This document shows, piece after piece, positions 7,980 through 16,610 of a stretch of 52,705 nucleotides of DNA. The translations under genes were made by a program, and so were the position numbers. Location of the stretch: the NCBI RefSeq assembly GCF_004023625.1, contig NZ_RPDJ01000051.1, forward strand, positions 1-52,705, given 5' to 3'. This stretch comes from Streptomyces cavernae. Lineage in GTDB: Bacteria; Actinomycetota; Actinomycetes; Streptomycetales; Streptomycetaceae. The notes beneath the pieces were generated by a model. That model worked only from the letters and a program-made list of their open reading frames with translations, did no database searches and was not told the DNA's origin. Each line of letters begins with the position of its first letter. Position 1 is the first letter of the stretch.

Positions 7980-9539
7980 CTAGCGTCGGATGCCGGTGGC
8001 GAACGGCAGTGTGTTCACGAAGGCGCGGTGGTGCTCGCGGTCGCACCACTCCAGCTTCAGATACGACTTGCCGGCCGAGGCCCGGATGGTCCGCTTGTCG
8101 CGGGCCAGGGCCTCCGGGGAGCGGGAGGAGACCGTGATGTAGCCGACCAGGTTGACGCCGGCGGCGCCGCTGGCGAGATCCTCGCCGCGCTGGTCGAGGC
8201 GGGAGTGGGCGGCGATGTCTCGGGGGTCCACGGTCCGGTTCATCTTGGCGGCGCGGCTGGCCTCGGCCTCGTCGTTGGTCTTCTCGGTGAGCATCCGTTC
8301 GATGGCGACCTCGGTGGGTTCGAGGTCCATGGTCACGGCGACGGTCCGGATGACGTCCGGGGTGTGGACGAGCAGCGGGGCGAGGAAGTTGACGCCGACG
8401 GGGGTCATCGGCCACTCCTTCACCCAGGCGGTGGCGTGGCACCAGGGGGCGCGGGTGCTGGACTCACGGGTCTTGGCCTGGAGGAACGTGGGCTCGGTGG
8501 CGTCGAGCTCGGCCGGCCAGGCGTTGCGCTGGGTCATCGCCTGGATGTGGTCGATGGGGTGGTCCGGGTCGTACATGGAGTGCACGAGGGAGGCGAGCCG
8601 GCCCTGGCCGAGGGGCTGGCGGACGCGGATGTCGGCCTCCTGGAGCCGGGAGCAGATGTCCGTCAGCTCACGGGCCATCACCACCGCGAGCCCGGCGTCC
8701 TTGTCGAGCTTCTTCCCGCCCTGGGGGCGGGCGGCGCGGGCCATGGCCTGGGCCTCGGCGGCGAGTTCGCGGGAGTACTGCATGCAGGCCACCAGGTAGG
8801 CCCGGTGCTGTTCGCTGCTGGTGGACACCATGGACTGCAGTTGGTCGTAGGAGTGCTGCAGCCAGCCCGGTGACCTGTCGTCGCCGCGCTGGGCGACGTC
8901 CTTGGCGTGGGCGTCGGGATCGGCGGGGAGGGTGCGGGCCAGCATCTGGATGCGGGTGACGAACCCGTCGCCGTTCGCGACGTGCTTCAGCAGGGTGCCG
9001 AAGCGGTCGACGAGGGCCTCTTGGTCCTCGGAGTCGCGCAGGCCGACGCCGGGGCCCTCGATCTCGATGGCGGCGGTGACGGTGCGCCGGTCGGCGTGCA
9101 GCAGCACGGCGATCTCGTCCGGGCCGAACGGGGCGGCCAGCCAGGTGATACGGCCGATGCCCGGCGGCGGGCCGACCTCGACCTCGCGGCCGTCGAGCCG
9201 GGTGCCGGCCTCCATGGCGCCGGACCGGTAGACGGCGCCGTGCTTGACGGTGCGCTTGAAACTGCGGTTGATCTCGAACCACTTGTAGAACGTGCGGCGC
9301 TTGTACGGGACGTAGACCGCGGCGAGCGCCAGCATCGGGAAGCCCGTCAGCAGCACGATGCGCAGCGACAGCACCGGTACGAGGAGTCCGCACATCATGC
9401 CGAGGAACGCGCCTGCGACGATCAGCGCGATCTCACCGGACTCGCGGTTGCGGCCGATGATCGCGTTCGGCCGGGCGCGGCCGATCAGATACGTCCGGCG
9501 GGGCGTGACCGGGTGGGCCACGTGCGAGTCGGTCGTCAA
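7980..9539 (-). CDS. SCO6880-family protein (PrgI/VirB3-like plus VirB4 N-terminal-like)
   Basis: 519 residues. After a basic N-terminus with TYLIGRARPNAIIGRN come two adjacent membrane spans (about 34-77), as in VirB3/PrgI proteins, followed by a long soluble part rich in short strands and helices that resembles the N-terminal domain of VirB4. TTG start at 9539 overlaps the upstream stop as TTGA; GGGAGGTG lies about eight bases upstream and supports it. The name follows the family label I recall for actinomycete secretion-like loci. The combination with the short VirB4 downstream suggests a VirB3-VirB4 fusion split at a different point. Confidence 0.8.
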   Translation of the reverse strand: MTTDSHVAHPVTPRRTYLIGRARPNAIIGRNRESGEIALIVAGAFLGMMCGLLVPVLSLRIVLLTGFPMLALAAVYVPYKRRTFYKWFEINRSFKRTVKHGAVYRSGAMEAGTRLDGREVEVGPPPGIGRITWLAAPFGPDEIAVLLHADRRTVTAAIEIEGPGVGLRDSEDQEALVDRFGTLLKHVANGDGFVTRIQMLARTLPADPDAHAKDVAQRGDDRSPGWLQHSYDQLQSMVSTSSEQHRAYLVACMQYSRELAAEAQAMARAARPQGGKKLDKDAGLAVVMARELTDICSRLQEADIRVRQPLGQGRLASLVHSMYDPDHPIDHIQAMTQRNAWPAELDATEPTFLQAKTRESSTRAPWCHATAWVKEWPMTPVGVNFLAPLLVHTPDVIRTVAVTMDLEPTEVAIERMLTEKTNDEAEASRAAKMNRTVDPRDIAAHSRLDQRGEDLASGAAGVNLVGYITVSSRSPEALARDKRTIRASAGKSYLKLEWCDREHHRAFVNTLPFATGIRR

Positions 9540-10852
9540 CGCCCTTCACCTCCCGTGCGGTTGCTGGTGTTGCGGTTGGTTGCGGCATGGGGGGTGTTGG
9601 CCGGGCTGGTGCGCGGCGGAGGGGCGGAGGCGCCGCCCTGGGGTTGCGGAGCGCGCGTGCTGTGCGCGGCGATGCCGCCGGAGGTGGGGTTGGCGGGCCG
9701 GGGGCCTGTGCCGGAGCCGTTGCCGCTCGCGCTGCCGTTGCTGTCGGCCCGGGCGCTGTGGGTGCGGATGCCCTGGGCGACGAGGGTGGCGGGCGAGCTG
9801 ATGACGGCGGCGGCCTTGCCTTCCGCGCCCCGCATGATGCGGTTGTTGCGGGAGTTCGCGATCTCGTCGCCGAAGCCCGGGACGAAGCGGTAGATCATGG
9901 CGCTTGCGAAGATGGCCAGCAGGATGATGGCGAGGCCGGAGACCACGGCGGCGAGGGAGTCCGGGCCGCCGTCGGAGGAGAGGGCTCCGGCGAGGCCGAG
10001 GACGATCACGATGACCGGTTTGACCAGGATGACCGCGATCATCACTCCCGCCCAACGGCGGACGTGGCCCCAGAGGTTCTTGTCGACGAGTCCGGAGTAG
10101 ACGACGACACCGAGGAGGGCGCCGACGTAGAGGAGCACCGCCCGGAGGTAGAGCTCCAGGTAGAGGATGCCGGCCGCGAGGATGGAGATCAGCGAGACCA
10201 GGATCAGCATGATCGGGCCGCCGCCGATGTCGTTGCCCTTGTTGAGGGCTTCGGAGAACGTGCCGAAGAACGCGTCGGTCTGATTGCCCGTCGTTTTGGC
10301 GAGGACCTCGCTGACGCCGTCGGTCGCGGAGACGACGGTGTAGAGGATCAGCGGGGTGAAGGCGGAGGCGAGGACGGTGAGCCAGAGGAAGCCGACCGCC
10401 TCGGAGAGGGCGGTGGTCAGGGGTACGCCCCGGACGGCCCGCTTGGCCACGGCGAGGAGCCAGAGGAGGAGGGTGAGGATCGTGGAGGCGGCGAAGACCA
10501 CCGCGTACTGCTGGAGGAACTTGGGGTTGGTGAAGTCGACGTTGGCGGTCTCGTTCACGGCCTCGGAGAGCTTGTCGACGGTCCAGGAGGCGGCGTCGGC
10601 GCAGCCTTTCGCGAGGGAGGAGAGGGGGTCGAGGGTGTTTGTGACGCTGGGGGTGGAGGTGTCGCCTTTTTCGCCGCTGCCGCGTTCGCAGTATTTCTTG
10701 GCCTCGCCGACGATGAGGTCGCAGGGGTCGTCCGAGGGGGTCGGCGTCGGGGTCGGCGCCGCGTAGGCGCGTGAGGCCAGCAGCACGGCAGAGGTTTGTA
10801 CGGCCGTGACGGCGGCGGCGAGCTTGAGTACGCGGTGCGCGCTACCGGGCAT
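9536..10852 (-). CDS. VirB6/TrbL-like polytopic membrane protein
   Basis: 438 residues starting at ATG 10852, with GGAGGG seven bases upstream; the ATG overlaps the previous gene by 11 bases. A signal peptide (cleavage near AYA-AP, about residue 31-34) is followed by a short Cys-containing exported segment and five or more membrane spans (VVFAASTILTLLLWLLAVA, FLWLTVLASAFTPLILYTVV, IMLILVSLISILAAGILYL, LYVGALLGVVVYSGLV, GVMIAVILVKPVIVIVLGL, SGLAIILLAIFASAMIY). The cytoplasmic tail is Ser/Asn/Gly/Pro-rich and disordered. Matches the layout of TrbL/VirB6 channel components; no catalytic motif. Confidence 0.78.
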   Translation of the reverse strand: MPGSAHRVLKLAAAVTAVQTSAVLLASRAYAAPTPTPTPSDDPCDLIVGEAKKYCERGSGEKGDTSTPSVTNTLDPLSSLAKGCADAASWTVDKLSEAVNETANVDFTNPKFLQQYAVVFAASTILTLLLWLLAVAKRAVRGVPLTTALSEAVGFLWLTVLASAFTPLILYTVVSATDGVSEVLAKTTGNQTDAFFGTFSEALNKGNDIGGGPIMLILVSLISILAAGILYLELYLRAVLLYVGALLGVVVYSGLVDKNLWGHVRRWAGVMIAVILVKPVIVIVLGLAGALSSDGGPDSLAAVVSGLAIILLAIFASAMIYRFVPGFGDEIANSRNNRIMRGAEGKAAAVISSPATLVAQGIRTHSARADSNGSASGNGSGTGPRPANPTSGGIAAHSTRAPQPQGGASAPPPRTSPANTPHAATNRNTSNRTGGEGR

Positions 10853-11681
10853 ACGTGAACCCTCCGAACTCGTCGATGGCCTTGCTGATCTCGTCGGAGG
10901 TGGCGGCTCTGTCGTCACCGGGCACCGGGGCGGGGCCGTCTTTCTGCGAGTCCGTGACGATCTTCCAGTCGCCGTCGGACCACTGCAGGTCGAAGGTCCA
11001 TGTCTTCCACGAGGAGGCGACGGGGTCGGTGGAGCTCTGTCCGGACATGCCGATCAGCCCCATGTACCAGACCGCGACCTTGGCTGTGGTGTCGCTGTAC
11101 TGCTGCACCTTGGCGCCCACCGGGACCACGCGTGATACAAACGTGCTTCCCTCGGGCGGGTTGCCGTCGGCGTCCAGGCCCAGCTTGCTGAGGAAGCTCG
11201 TCGAGTACGCCTCGTCCATGGGGCCCTGGAGCTTGTCGGCTGCGGCCGGTGTGTACAGGGCGTCGACGATTTCGTGTCGGCTGTCCTTCTTGAACATGCC
11301 GGTCGAGCCCAGCGCCACGGCGTAGTTGGTCGCAGCGCTCTGCGCCCCCTCTTCATCGTGGGTGAAACCGGCCGGAATACCGCCGGACTTCTGTTTCACC
11401 GGCTGCTTCCCGGATGCCGCCGTGGACGACGAACCCGGGGTGTCCGCTCCGTCGTCCGAAGAAGAGGAATCGCCGCCTCCACGGTTCGCGAAAGCGATCG
11501 CCGCGATCAGCAGGACCACCACGCCGACTACGGTGACCAGGCTGCGGGAGGACGAGCGGGTGCGGCGGGCGCCGCCGTAGACGTCGCCCTCGCCCTCGGG
11601 GAGGCGGGTCCGGGTCTGGCCGCCGCCCCCGTAGGAACCCTCGCCGCGTCCCGCTCCGTCGTAGTCGTCACCCAGGCTCAT
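10842..11681 (-). CDS. Single-pass membrane protein, VirB8-like position (NTF2-like outer domain)
   Basis: 279 residues from ATG 11681. Gly/Arg-rich cytoplasmic N-terminus, one span (SLVTVVGVVVLLIAAIAFA, about 47-66), a Ser-rich linker, then a domain of about 180 residues (TNYAVALGSTGMF, VAVWYMGLIG, SSWKTWTFDLQWSDGDWKI) whose pattern suggests an NTF2-like fold as in VirB8/TcpC. Assignment as VirB8-like is inferred from topology and neighbours, not from a diagnostic motif. A longer upstream reading exists but would start in a weakly coding stretch. Overlaps the VirB6-like gene by 11 bp. Confidence 0.7.
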   Translation of the reverse strand: MSLGDDYDGAGRGEGSYGGGGQTRTRLPEGEGDVYGGARRTRSSSRSLVTVVGVVVLLIAAIAFANRGGGDSSSSDDGADTPGSSSTAASGKQPVKQKSGGIPAGFTHDEEGAQSAATNYAVALGSTGMFKKDSRHEIVDALYTPAAADKLQGPMDEAYSTSFLSKLGLDADGNPPEGSTFVSRVVPVGAKVQQYSDTTAKVAVWYMGLIGMSGQSSTDPVASSWKTWTFDLQWSDGDWKIVTDSQKDGPAPVPGDDRAATSDEISKAIDEFGGFTYAR

Positions 11682-11875
11682 TCCGCGCACGCCCCCTCGG
11701 CTCCTCGCGAAAACGCACAGTACGAAGGTAGCCGTGCTGGAAGCCGCGCGGGCGCGGTGTGGTGACTCGACATCAGGGAAACGCAACCTCAGCCGGTGGG
11801 CACGACGGACGGATGGGCAGGAGGGGGCCGGGTGTGCCCGGCGTGGGACTGAGGGAGCGCCGGGCGGCCGCGCGG

Positions 11876-12184
11876 CTACACGGCCATTCCGTACACGATG
11901 GTGAACAGCGTGCCGAGTGAGCCGATGATGAAGACCCCGGTCAGACCGGCGATGATGAGGCCCTTGCCCTGTTCGGCGCTGAATGTGTCGCGCAGGGCCG
12001 TCGCACCGATGCGCTGCTTGGCGGCGCCCCAGATGGCGATGCCGAGGCAGAGCAGGATGGCGACGGCCATGACGACCTCGATCATCACACGCGCCTCGTT
12101 GCCCAGGCTGCCGAAGGGTCCCCAGTCAGGGGCGATCCCGCCGATGATGGTGTTGATGTCGCCCTTTTCGGCTGCAAGGAACAT
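11876..12184 (-). CDS. Small two-TM membrane protein, possible VirB2/pilin-like subunit
   Basis: 102 residues. Two hydrophobic segments (VVMAVAILLCLGIAIWGAA and GLIIAGLTGVFIIGSLGTLFTIVY) separated by a short charged loop (KQRIGATALRDTFSAEQGKG). Small size, two spans and position at the head of the secretion-like operon fit a VirB2/TrbC-like subunit or a small assembly factor. Separated from the next gene by 194 bp with no obvious hairpin. Start ATG 12184 has GGTGA six or seven bases upstream. Confidence 0.72.
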   Translation of the reverse strand: MFLAAEKGDINTIIGGIAPDWGPFGSLGNEARVMIEVVMAVAILLCLGIAIWGAAKQRIGATALRDTFSAEQGKGLIIAGLTGVFIIGSLGTLFTIVYGMAV

Positions 12185-12378
12185 GTAAAGTCACCGCCCC
12201 TAGTGGGTAGTTTGCACCCCTGCCATGGTGCAGGGCCACGCTCATTCTCGCCGACAATGCCGCTGTCGTATGTCGACTTGGCGTCATTGATTGGCGGGTT
12301 TCGTACGGTTCCCTTGACGCCGTCCCACGGTACGAGACGCGGGTCCGTGCACGAGGGATCGTATGGTCACTCTGTGTA

Positions 12379-12708
12379 TCACAGGTCGAGGCCCAGTCCG
12401 GACACCGAGTAGGTGCAGTCCGTGTAGACGTAGCCCGGCTGGATCCTGATGCCGTTGGAGTGGACCCGGGCGGTGCTCAGGCCGCTGGTGTCGACCGGCT
12501 TGTACAGGAAGTGGTATTCGCCGGCGGGCAGGCGGAGGGTCTTCCTCGGGTACGACTTGTCGGCCTTGCAGGCGAGGCTGCGGCCGATCGCTTCGCTGCT
12601 GTAGCTGATGCAGCTGCCGCACTTGGCGAGGGAGAGCCTGCCGGTGACGGGGCCGGTGTAGAGGATCTCCACGGCGTCGGGGCCGTCGTTGCTGATCGTC
12701 AGGTCCAT
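12379..12708 (-). CDS. Conserved C-terminal domain, probably the frameshifted 3' part of the preceding gene
   Basis: 109 residues: MDLTISNDGPDAVEILYTGP, then KCGSCISY, LACKADKSYP and RLPAGEYHFLYKP. Reads as a small beta-rich domain with four cysteines near its middle. It has no convincing ribosome site of its own and its ATG lies ten bases before the stop of the 12699-14774 gene. The preceding protein ends abruptly in NGTRAAPGWT, and this frame entered a few codons earlier would give a smooth GGS-rich join. I recall the YTGP...CGSC pattern as the tail of long Streptomyces membrane proteins. Either a separate small gene or one gene split by a one-base shift. Confidence 0.6.
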   Translation of the reverse strand: MDLTISNDGPDAVEILYTGPVTGRLSLAKCGSCISYSSEAIGRSLACKADKSYPRKTLRLPAGEYHFLYKPVDTSGLSTARVHSNGIRIQPGYVYTDCTYSVSGLGLDL

Positions 12709-14774
12709 CCGGGAGCCGCCCGGGTGCCGTTGGACGGCAGTCGCCTGCCCGCGGCAGGTCGGTCCTCGGCGATCTCGGCGGCGATGGCGATCTTCTGGGC
12801 GCGGGAACGGTTCCTGTCGTTCTTGTAGGTGTCGGCGAACTCGGTGAGCGTCTTACGGGCCTCGGCGAAGTCGCCGTCCTTGAACTGGTCGACACCGCAG
12901 GCGTACGTGCCCGACTCGACGGCCTTGCCGGTGCGTCCGGTGATCCGGGCCGAGACGTCGCCGGGCAGGTTGTCGGCGGTTTCGCCGATGGCCCGCAGCT
13001 CGTCGGTGGCGGCGCAGGGTTCGGCGCCGCCCAGTGCCTTCACCCGGGTGTCGATCGCGGCCGTGAGTGCCGGTTCCACCTTCGCGGCCTGTCCGGAGTC
13101 CGGGAAGGTGCTGAGGAGTTGGCCGAGCATGCCGCCCTCGTCGCCGGTGCCGAGCCTGCCGGTGCCGCACTCCAGGAGCGAGGTGGCGAGGCGGTCGTCG
13201 GGCCAGGCGGCGAGTTCGCCGAGGCGGTCCTCGCCGACGGTGTCGGGGAGGGTGCGCAGGTAGGTGAGGGGCTCGACGGAGCCGCAGTAGTCCTTGGCGT
13301 CGTACGGGGCCGCGACCGTTTCGTAGAACGTCTCCAGCCGCTCGGGGACGAGCCCCGCCGCCCGTGAGCCGGGGTGGTCCTCGACGAGGTCGTCGTAGCG
13401 GGCCAGGGCGGTCTTGTACTCGTCCTCGGCGGCGCTGAAGGGCTTGCCTTCCTGGGCCTCGACGAGTTCGTCGGTGTCCGTGAGCCGGTCCAGGAGCATC
13501 TGTTCGATGGCTTCGTCGCGGGCTCCGTCGTAGGCGACGGTGCCGGCGGCCGGTACGAGGAGCAGCGCGAGGCCCAGCGCCAGGGCGAGCGGGGCGCGGG
13601 AGGGCCGGGCGAGCGGCGTCCGCAGTCCGCGGCGAGCCCCGTCGACGGCCGCGAGCACCAGCAGTACGAGGTACCCGATGAGCGCGCCGCGCGGTACCCC
13701 GTCGACGTCGGCGGGCAGCGCGACGAGCAGCAGTACGGCGGTGGCCGCCCAGCACACGGCGGCCTCCGCCCAGCGCCGCAGCAGCGCGTACCCGATTCCG
13801 AGCCCGCTGAGGTTGAGCAGCCCGGCGGCGAGTGCGCGCAGCGGGTCGGCGGGGGTGCCGACGGTCGGGGGGCGGGACGGGGGCGGAGGGAAGAGGAGCG
13901 GGGCGGTGGGGGCCGGGGGTGCCGGTGGTGGCAGGTAGTAGGAGGTGGCCGTGGCCGGGGCCGGCCCCGGGGCCGCGGTGGGGGGCGGCGTCGGCGCCGG
14001 GGCTCCGAAGCCCGGAGCCGGGGGCTGGGGTGCGGGCAGGGTGCCGAAGCCCGGAGCTGGGGGTGGGGACGGGGACAACGGGGGTGCGGACGGGGAATGG
14101 GACGGGGACGGGGGTGGGGTGCCGAGGGCCAGGGTGGTGGTTACGGGGTCGGTACGCGGCGCGGCCGGGGCCAGGGCCGGAGCGTTGTCCGGTGCGCTGT
14201 CGGGAGCGCTGTTCGGAGCGTTGTCCGGTGCGGGGGGCTGTGTCGCTGCCGGGTCCGGTGGTGTCTTCTGAGCGGGGTCGGGTGCGGTGCTCTGGGCAGG
14301 ATCCGGTGCGGTCTCCTGCGTCGTGGCGGGTGCGGGGTTCGGGGCTGTCTCGGCGGGTGCCGGGTTCGGGGCTGTCTCGGCGGGTGCCGGGTTCGGGGCA
14401 GTCTCCTGCTCCGGGCGGGGTGCGGTTTCCGGTGCGGCGCTCGGCGCTGGAGCCGGGACTGCGAGGGCCGGTGGAGCGGTGTCTTCCGCGGAGGGGACGG
14501 CATCCGTCGGGCTCGGGATCGCGTCTGTCGGTTCGGGTGTGGTGTCGGTCGGGCTCGGGATCGCGTCTGTCGGTTCGGGTGTGGTGTCGGTCGGGCTCGG
14601 GATCGCGTCCGTCGGTTGCGGTGGGGTGGCCGGGACGGGCGCCGCGGCCGTCGGTTCAGGTGTGTCGGAGGGTTTCGGGGCGGGGCCCTTCGTGAGGTCG
14701 AGGCGGTCGCCTCCGGGGGCGGACTCGGCGCGTTCCTCGTTGCCGTTCTCCGGCATGCGGTCCGATACGCCCAT
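12699..14774 (-). CDS. Large Pro/Ala-rich membrane protein with C-terminal helical repeat region
   Basis: 691 residues from ATG 14774 (GGGGGAG five bases upstream). Residues 1 to about 300 are low-complexity Pro/Ala/Thr, including a 14-residue repeat PTDAIPSPTDTTPE and three copies of ETAPNPAPA. Then come four hydrophobic segments (LGIGYALLRRW, VCWAATAVLLLVALP, ALIGYLVLLVLAAVDG, LALALGLALLLVPAAG) and a C-terminal region with TPR-like helices (YKTALARYDDLVEDHPG, FAEARKTLTEFADTY) and paired cysteines (DYCGSVEPL, SLLECGTG, EPCAATDEL, TYACGVDQF). Likely the outer region binds a partner. Function unknown; the 3' end is probably frameshifted into 12379-12708. Confidence 0.8.
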   Translation of the reverse strand: MGVSDRMPENGNEERAESAPGGDRLDLTKGPAPKPSDTPEPTAAAPVPATPPQPTDAIPSPTDTTPEPTDAIPSPTDTTPEPTDAIPSPTDAVPSAEDTAPPALAVPAPAPSAAPETAPRPEQETAPNPAPAETAPNPAPAETAPNPAPATTQETAPDPAQSTAPDPAQKTPPDPAATQPPAPDNAPNSAPDSAPDNAPALAPAAPRTDPVTTTLALGTPPPSPSHSPSAPPLSPSPPPAPGFGTLPAPQPPAPGFGAPAPTPPPTAAPGPAPATATSYYLPPPAPPAPTAPLLFPPPPSRPPTVGTPADPLRALAAGLLNLSGLGIGYALLRRWAEAAVCWAATAVLLLVALPADVDGVPRGALIGYLVLLVLAAVDGARRGLRTPLARPSRAPLALALGLALLLVPAAGTVAYDGARDEAIEQMLLDRLTDTDELVEAQEGKPFSAAEDEYKTALARYDDLVEDHPGSRAAGLVPERLETFYETVAAPYDAKDYCGSVEPLTYLRTLPDTVGEDRLGELAAWPDDRLATSLLECGTGRLGTGDEGGMLGQLLSTFPDSGQAAKVEPALTAAIDTRVKALGGAEPCAATDELRAIGETADNLPGDVSARITGRTGKAVESGTYACGVDQFKDGDFAEARKTLTEFADTYKNDRNRSRAQKIAIAAEIAEDRPAAGRRLPSNGTRAAPGWT
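14507..14625 (-). repeat. 42-bp in-frame coding repeat
   Basis: Inside the Pro/Ala-rich gene: units beginning GCGTCTGTCGGTTCGGG at 14521 and 14563, with a third partial and diverged copy near 14605, each encoding 14 residues (PTDAIPSPTDTTPE). A second, 27-bp repeat encoding ETAPNPAPA lies close by at about 14329-14412. The near-identity of the copies suggests recent expansion. Confidence 0.75.
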
Positions 14775-14898
14775 GGCGGCTCCCCCCGATGCGCGGGCGC
14801 GTACAGAGCGCCCATCCCCCAACACATCACCGAAAGCCTTACGGTCCGGGAAGCTTCGGGCAACGTCAAGAGCGTGCCGGTGTCCGGGCGCCGACACG

Positions 14899-16467
14899 TC
14901 AGGACCGGGGCAAGGGTGCCTCCGCGCACGGCGGCACATCCGGCCGCGAACAGGGCAGATGGCCGTGGTCCCGGATCACCCGCCGACTGGTGCCCAGGTC
15001 GATGTACGCGAGGAAGCTGCCGGTGAGGGAGCCGGCGGAGGGGCGGCCGTAGGTGTAGGCGTACTCCACGCCGTAGTACGGGTAGTCGCTCGTGCCGTTC
15101 TCCAGGCCCTCGATGGAGGGCTCGTCGTCGCCGAGCGCGACCCGGCTGAGGCCCTCGCGGTCGTTCGCGAGGGAGAGTTCGCTGTAGCCGAGGGCCCCGG
15201 GAAGCTCGGCCACCGTGTTCAGGACCTGTTCGGTCGAGTCGAGTTCGCACCGCATGACGGCTGCCGTGCTGTCGTCCTTGGAGACGCAGTTCAGCGATGT
15301 GCTGGGCACCCGCTCCCACGTCCCCAGCACCCGCCGCTGGAAGATCTGCCGCGTGCCGGAGTCGGCGTCCCGGCTGACGAGGACGACGGGCACATGGGGC
15401 AGCTTGCCGTAGCGCCGGGGGTCGAGGTCGTCCCAGTGGCCGACCCTGCCGCTGTAGATGCGGCGTACGTCCTCGACGGTGAGGCCCCGCTTGAGGTTGA
15501 TGCCGTCGTTGACGACCAGCGTGAAGACGGACACCCCGACGCGCGTCTTGTCCAGCCCGCCGCGGTCGCCGGCCATGTCGCCGTCGGAGAACGCGATCAC
15601 CGGCGGGGAGCCCTTCTTCCACCGGGCACCCAGTGCGGTGAGCTCGTTGACCCCGGCGGCGCTGCCGCGCGCGTCCACGGTGATGTCGGAACCCGCGCAG
15701 CGCTTCTCGTACTCCTTCGCCAGCGTCTCGATCACGGGCTTGAAGGCGGTCGATCCGGTCACCGTCAGACTGCCGCTCGCACAACCGAGCGGCGGCCGGG
15801 TGTCGTCGCGGGCGACGATGATCGTCGAGAGGGTGACGACGGAGACGGTGAGCATGATGGTGATCAGCCGGGCGGCCCGGCTGAACAGCGGGGGCTTGTC
15901 GTCCGGTGTGGCACTGCGGTTGGGGTGCACCTCGCCGTCGCGGATGCCGCCGTACAGCCGGATCGGGCAGCCGACGTCACCGCCCGATAGCAGCACGAGC
16001 AGTTTGAAGTGGTCGCCCCGGTTGAGCGGTACGCGCGGGATGCGCAGGGTGTCACCCTCGTAGGTGAACCCGTAGGCCGTCGTGAAGTGATCCATCAGAT
16101 GGTCAGTGCCGGGCGGTTGGGTGACCGAGACCCCGCGGACCGTGCGGTCGGTGAACTTCGCTGTCAGACCGTGCAGTTCACGGCCCGTGTAGTCCATGTC
16201 CGCGATGCTCTGCGAGCCGTCGTTCTCGATGCGCAGCAGGACGAGTGTCGCGTCGGCCATCTCGGGCGCCTCGCGGAACAGGCCCAACCGGACGTTGATC
16301 CGCCCGGATCTGATGTCGTCCCCTATCGGGTTGTCCATCTGGACGCGGTAGCCGATTCGTTTGCGCCGTGGCACCCGGCGCTCGTACCACACCATCCCGG
16401 CCGAGGCGACGATGCCCACGACGGCGGTTCCGACGGCCACGAGGTTCTCGGCGCTCAGCCACTGCAT
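14899..16467 (-). CDS. Two-TM protein with inner beta-rich domain and outer PstS-like substrate-binding domain
   Basis: 522 residues from ATG 16467 with GGGGGG about eight bases upstream. TM1 at about 8-27, a domain of roughly 170 residues (31-195; MDNPIGDDI, RIENDGSQSIADMDYTGREL) that should be cytoplasmic or at least lie between the spans, TM2 at about 200-218, then a PstS-type periplasmic binding domain (235-522) with TGSTAFKPVIE, the RDADSGTRQIF ligand loop, and GALGYSEL. Ordinary PstS proteins are secreted lipoproteins without the first part. The layout suggests a sensor or a tethered binder of phosphate or another anion. Lies between the Pro/Ala-rich membrane gene and a receptor kinase on the same strand. 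Confidence 0.82.
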   Translation of the reverse strand: MQWLSAENLVAVGTAVVGIVASAGMVWYERRVPRRKRIGYRVQMDNPIGDDIRSGRINVRLGLFREAPEMADATLVLLRIENDGSQSIADMDYTGRELHGLTAKFTDRTVRGVSVTQPPGTDHLMDHFTTAYGFTYEGDTLRIPRVPLNRGDHFKLLVLLSGGDVGCPIRLYGGIRDGEVHPNRSATPDDKPPLFSRAARLITIMLTVSVVTLSTIIVARDDTRPPLGCASGSLTVTGSTAFKPVIETLAKEYEKRCAGSDITVDARGSAAGVNELTALGARWKKGSPPVIAFSDGDMAGDRGGLDKTRVGVSVFTLVVNDGINLKRGLTVEDVRRIYSGRVGHWDDLDPRRYGKLPHVPVVLVSRDADSGTRQIFQRRVLGTWERVPSTSLNCVSKDDSTAAVMRCELDSTEQVLNTVAELPGALGYSELSLANDREGLSRVALGDDEPSIEGLENGTSDYPYYGVEYAYTYGRPSAGSLTGSFLAYIDLGTSRRVIRDHGHLPCSRPDVPPCAEAPLPRS

Positions 16468-16610
16468 TTCGGGTGCCCCCCACACTCCCGAAGACCCGCG
16501 GTTCGGAAGACCGGAGGTCCGATGGTGCGGACACGGTACGGGGGCCCGGAGGGACATTCCGGGTGCGACGGCTGAAGTTCAACTGGAGTTCAGGGACCGG
16601 CCGCGGCTCT

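Noticed and set aside
4924..12184. Integrative conjugative element
   Set aside because: No integrase, excisionase, relaxase, TraB-type translocase, replication gene or att repeats were found in the window; base composition equals the surroundings.
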